DNA of 14,198 nucleotides from positions 1 to 14,198 of the forward strand of contig VBBA01000143.1 of the NCBI GenBank assembly GCA_005888675.1, read 5' to 3'. Source of the DNA: Candidatus Bathyarchaeota archaeon. GTDB lineage: Archaea; Thermoproteota; Bathyarchaeia; 40CM-2-53-6. The notes under the pieces were generated by a model. That model saw nothing but the letters and a program-made list of their open reading frames with translations, made no database searches and had not been told where the DNA came from. Both the position numbers and the translations under genes were made by a program. Positions within the stretch are counted from its first letter, which is position 1; each line of letters starts with the position of its first letter. This document shows positions 13,104 through 14,198 of this stretch, in pieces.

Positions 13104-13113
13104 CTTTAAGAAA
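13104..13113 (+). promoter_or_regulatory. TATA-like box before the FMN reductase
   Basis: CTTTAAGAAA is centred 14 nt before ATG 13122 but about 31 nt before ATG 13140. With usual archaeal spacing, transcription would begin near 13134, which supports the second ATG. Confidence 0.4.
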
Positions 13114-13121
13114 GATAATTT

Positions 13122-13760
13122 ATGCCCAACAAAGAATCGATGACCCAATCATACAATGCGCCCAGTGTTAGAGACGGATCACAGGTCCGCATCCTCGGCC
13201 TCTCCGGCAGCACCCGCAAAGGATCATTCAACACAGCGCTGTTACACGCATCCAAAGAGTTGCTACCAGAAAACACGACCCTCGAGATACACGATCTCTC
13301 CGGGCTCCCACTATTCAGCCAAGATATAGAACACGACCTAACACCAGCCATAAGGACGTTCAAACAAAAAATACGAGAGGCTGACACGATACTCTTCGCC
13401 TCACCAGAACACAACTATTCGATCACGGCGGTGATGAAGAACGCGATCGAATGGGGAAACCGACCACCAGGTGATAGATCATGGAAAGGGAAAACGGCTG
13501 GAATAATCAGCGCCTCATCCGGACCAAGAGGCGGAGTAAGATCACAAATGCATCTCAGACAGATAATGGTCGACATGGACATGTACCCCATCGACACTCC
13601 ACAGCTACTCGTCGGAGACGCAGAGACAAAATTTGACAGAAACCTCAACCTGATTGATGAACAGACGCGAAAGATACTGCGAGACCTACTCGTCAGCCTA
13701 GCAGATTGGACCCGGAGGCTTAGAAGTACGCGACAGGTTCCCGAGGTCCGTCTTAGGTAG
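13122..13760 (+). CDS. NADPH-dependent FMN reductase / quinone reductase family flavoprotein
   Basis: The protein has 212 residues as drawn, or 206 from ATG 13140. The flavodoxin-like FMN_red fold is clear: VRILGLSGSTRKGSFNTAL (residues 22-40; the GSTRKGSFN loop binds FMN phosphate), DTILFASPEHNYSITAVMKNAIEW (88-111; here the SPEHNYSITA core that contacts the isoalloxazine), and SASSGPRGGVRSQ (130-142). It would reduce FMN, quinones, azo or chromate compounds with NAD(P)H as a soluble homodimer or tetramer. The length is slightly above the usual 180-190, from a polar N-terminal extension that the promoter position suggests is partly untranslated. It ends 23 bp from the convergent thiol dioxygenase. 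The exact substrate cannot be told. Confidence 0.9.
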   Translation: MPNKESMTQSYNAPSVRDGSQVRILGLSGSTRKGSFNTALLHASKELLPENTTLEIHDLSGLPLFSQDIEHDLTPAIRTFKQKIREADTILFASPEHNYSITAVMKNAIEWGNRPPGDRSWKGKTAGIISASSGPRGGVRSQMHLRQIMVDMDMYPIDTPQLLVGDAETKFDRNLNLIDEQTRKILRDLLVSLADWTRRLRSTRQVPEVRLR

Positions 13761-13783
13761 ACGCTAAGGACGATCAGAACTAT

Positions 13784-14198
13784 CTAGAATCTTTCAGTGT
13801 CTCGCAAGACATTGCAGTATCCTGAGACGAACCGGCTTATCTCCCCTGTTACGGGATCATAACTGTGCCGTTCCGTATTGCCAATATCACGTCCGTAGAT
13901 GTGTATGCTCAAGGCAGCCTTGAGAGAAACGTTGTCGACACGATGTATCCCGGAATGTCCCAGAACTGTCACATGTCCCTTCTTGTTTGACCGTTCGTTA
14001 ACCTTCTCCAGCTTGGCCTTCTTCAGGTTCGAACCATCATCAATTCTTCTGAAGAGTGTCTCTCGCTCCTCGCCCTCATACACTCCTATCAACGCCCAAG
14101 TTAGATGATCATGGATAGGCGTCGATTGTCCTGGGCGCCATACTCCGCCAATGATCGAATATGCCTCATCGTCGGGCATATGGAGAAGGTTCATGGCA
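13784..14198 (-). CDS. Cysteine dioxygenase-type thiol dioxygenase (N-terminus beyond window)
   Basis: The frame is open to the right edge; 137 codons before the stop are seen. Numbered from the ATG at 14194, the cupin motif gives H28 and H30 (PIHDHLTWALIGVYEGEE) and H84 (GIHRVDN), the three-His iron site of cysteine dioxygenases. ALSIHIYG carries S96-x-H98-x-Y100, the S-H-Y triad that in mammalian cysteine dioxygenase (S153, H155, Y157) positions the oxygenated thiol. This supports a true thiol dioxygenase (cysteine or 3-mercaptopropionate to the sulfinate). Homologues have a further 50 or so N-terminal residues, so the real start probably lies outside the window and ATG 14194 is internal. 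Confidence 0.88.
   Translation of the reverse strand, partial: AMNLLHMPDDEAYSIIGGVWRPGQSTPIHDHLTWALIGVYEGEERETLFRRIDDGSNLKKAKLEKVNERSNKKGHVTVLGHSGIHRVDNVSLKAALSIHIYGRDIGNTERHSYDPVTGEISRFVSGYCNVLRDTERF

Noticed and set aside
12927..13148. Minus-strand 73-codon frame
   Set aside because: It overlaps the FMN reductase start and promoter and the small basic frame, and has no recognisable features.
14020..14035. GGTTCGAACC resembling a tRNA T-loop
   Set aside because: It lies inside the thiol dioxygenase coding frame, and no tRNA fold surrounds it.
1..14198. CRISPR array, insertion sequence or attachment-site duplication
   Set aside because: No regularly spaced repeats, no transposase or integrase motifs and no terminal inverted repeats were seen on either strand.

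Overview
The window reads as a stretch of an archaeal chromosome of mid GC content. TATA-like boxes sit about 25-50 nt ahead of several starts, and some of these transcripts would be leaderless. A few genes have strong Shine-Dalgarno sites instead. The gene families are an MtrA/DUF4346 protein, a ribbon-helix-helix (RHH) regulator with a long C-terminal domain, a winged-HTH/three-helix membrane pair, and exported propeller proteins with C-terminal anchors. Together they suggest a Thaumarchaeota (Nitrososphaeria)-like organism, perhaps a soil lineage. That placement is inference. I see no rRNA, tRNA, CRISPR array, transposase or integrase.

Left part (1-3693, all genes on the minus strand). A cut-off surface protein with a signal peptide, an EF-hand-like loop and a C-terminal helix is followed by an unusual two-helix membrane protein and an RHH regulator preceded by paired heptamer repeats. 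A gene-poor stretch holds a short open frame that looks like a gene remnant. Next comes a 57-residue CDGSH iron-sulfur protein, easily missed because of its length and because a longer spurious frame lies opposite it.

Centre (3694-7479). An MtrA-like protein fused to DUF4346 and a probable OB-fold lies just upstream of the CDGSH gene, on the same strand. It lacks the histidine that binds cobalt in methanogen MtrA. It diverges from an HxlR-type regulator across only 26 bp, so the two probably share control. A winged-HTH gene with a coupled three-helix membrane protein follows, then an exported seven-bladed lactonase-like propeller.

Right part (7596-14198). There is an anchored PQQ-type propeller, then an arylamine N-acetyltransferase that shares a centrally placed TATA box with a rightward cluster: a split-barrel flavoprotein, a TMEM175-type channel, an ICMT-type methyltransferase and a small zinc ribbon. 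A 670-bp gap follows with strong hairpins and T-runs. The end holds a possible small basic protein, an NADPH-dependent FMN reductase and, convergent to it, a thiol dioxygenase cut by the edge.

Common themes are envelope-exposed propeller proteins and redox or thiol chemistry (CDGSH, HxlR, FMN reductase, split barrel, thiol dioxygenase, NAT). Whether these work together cannot be shown from sequence alone.
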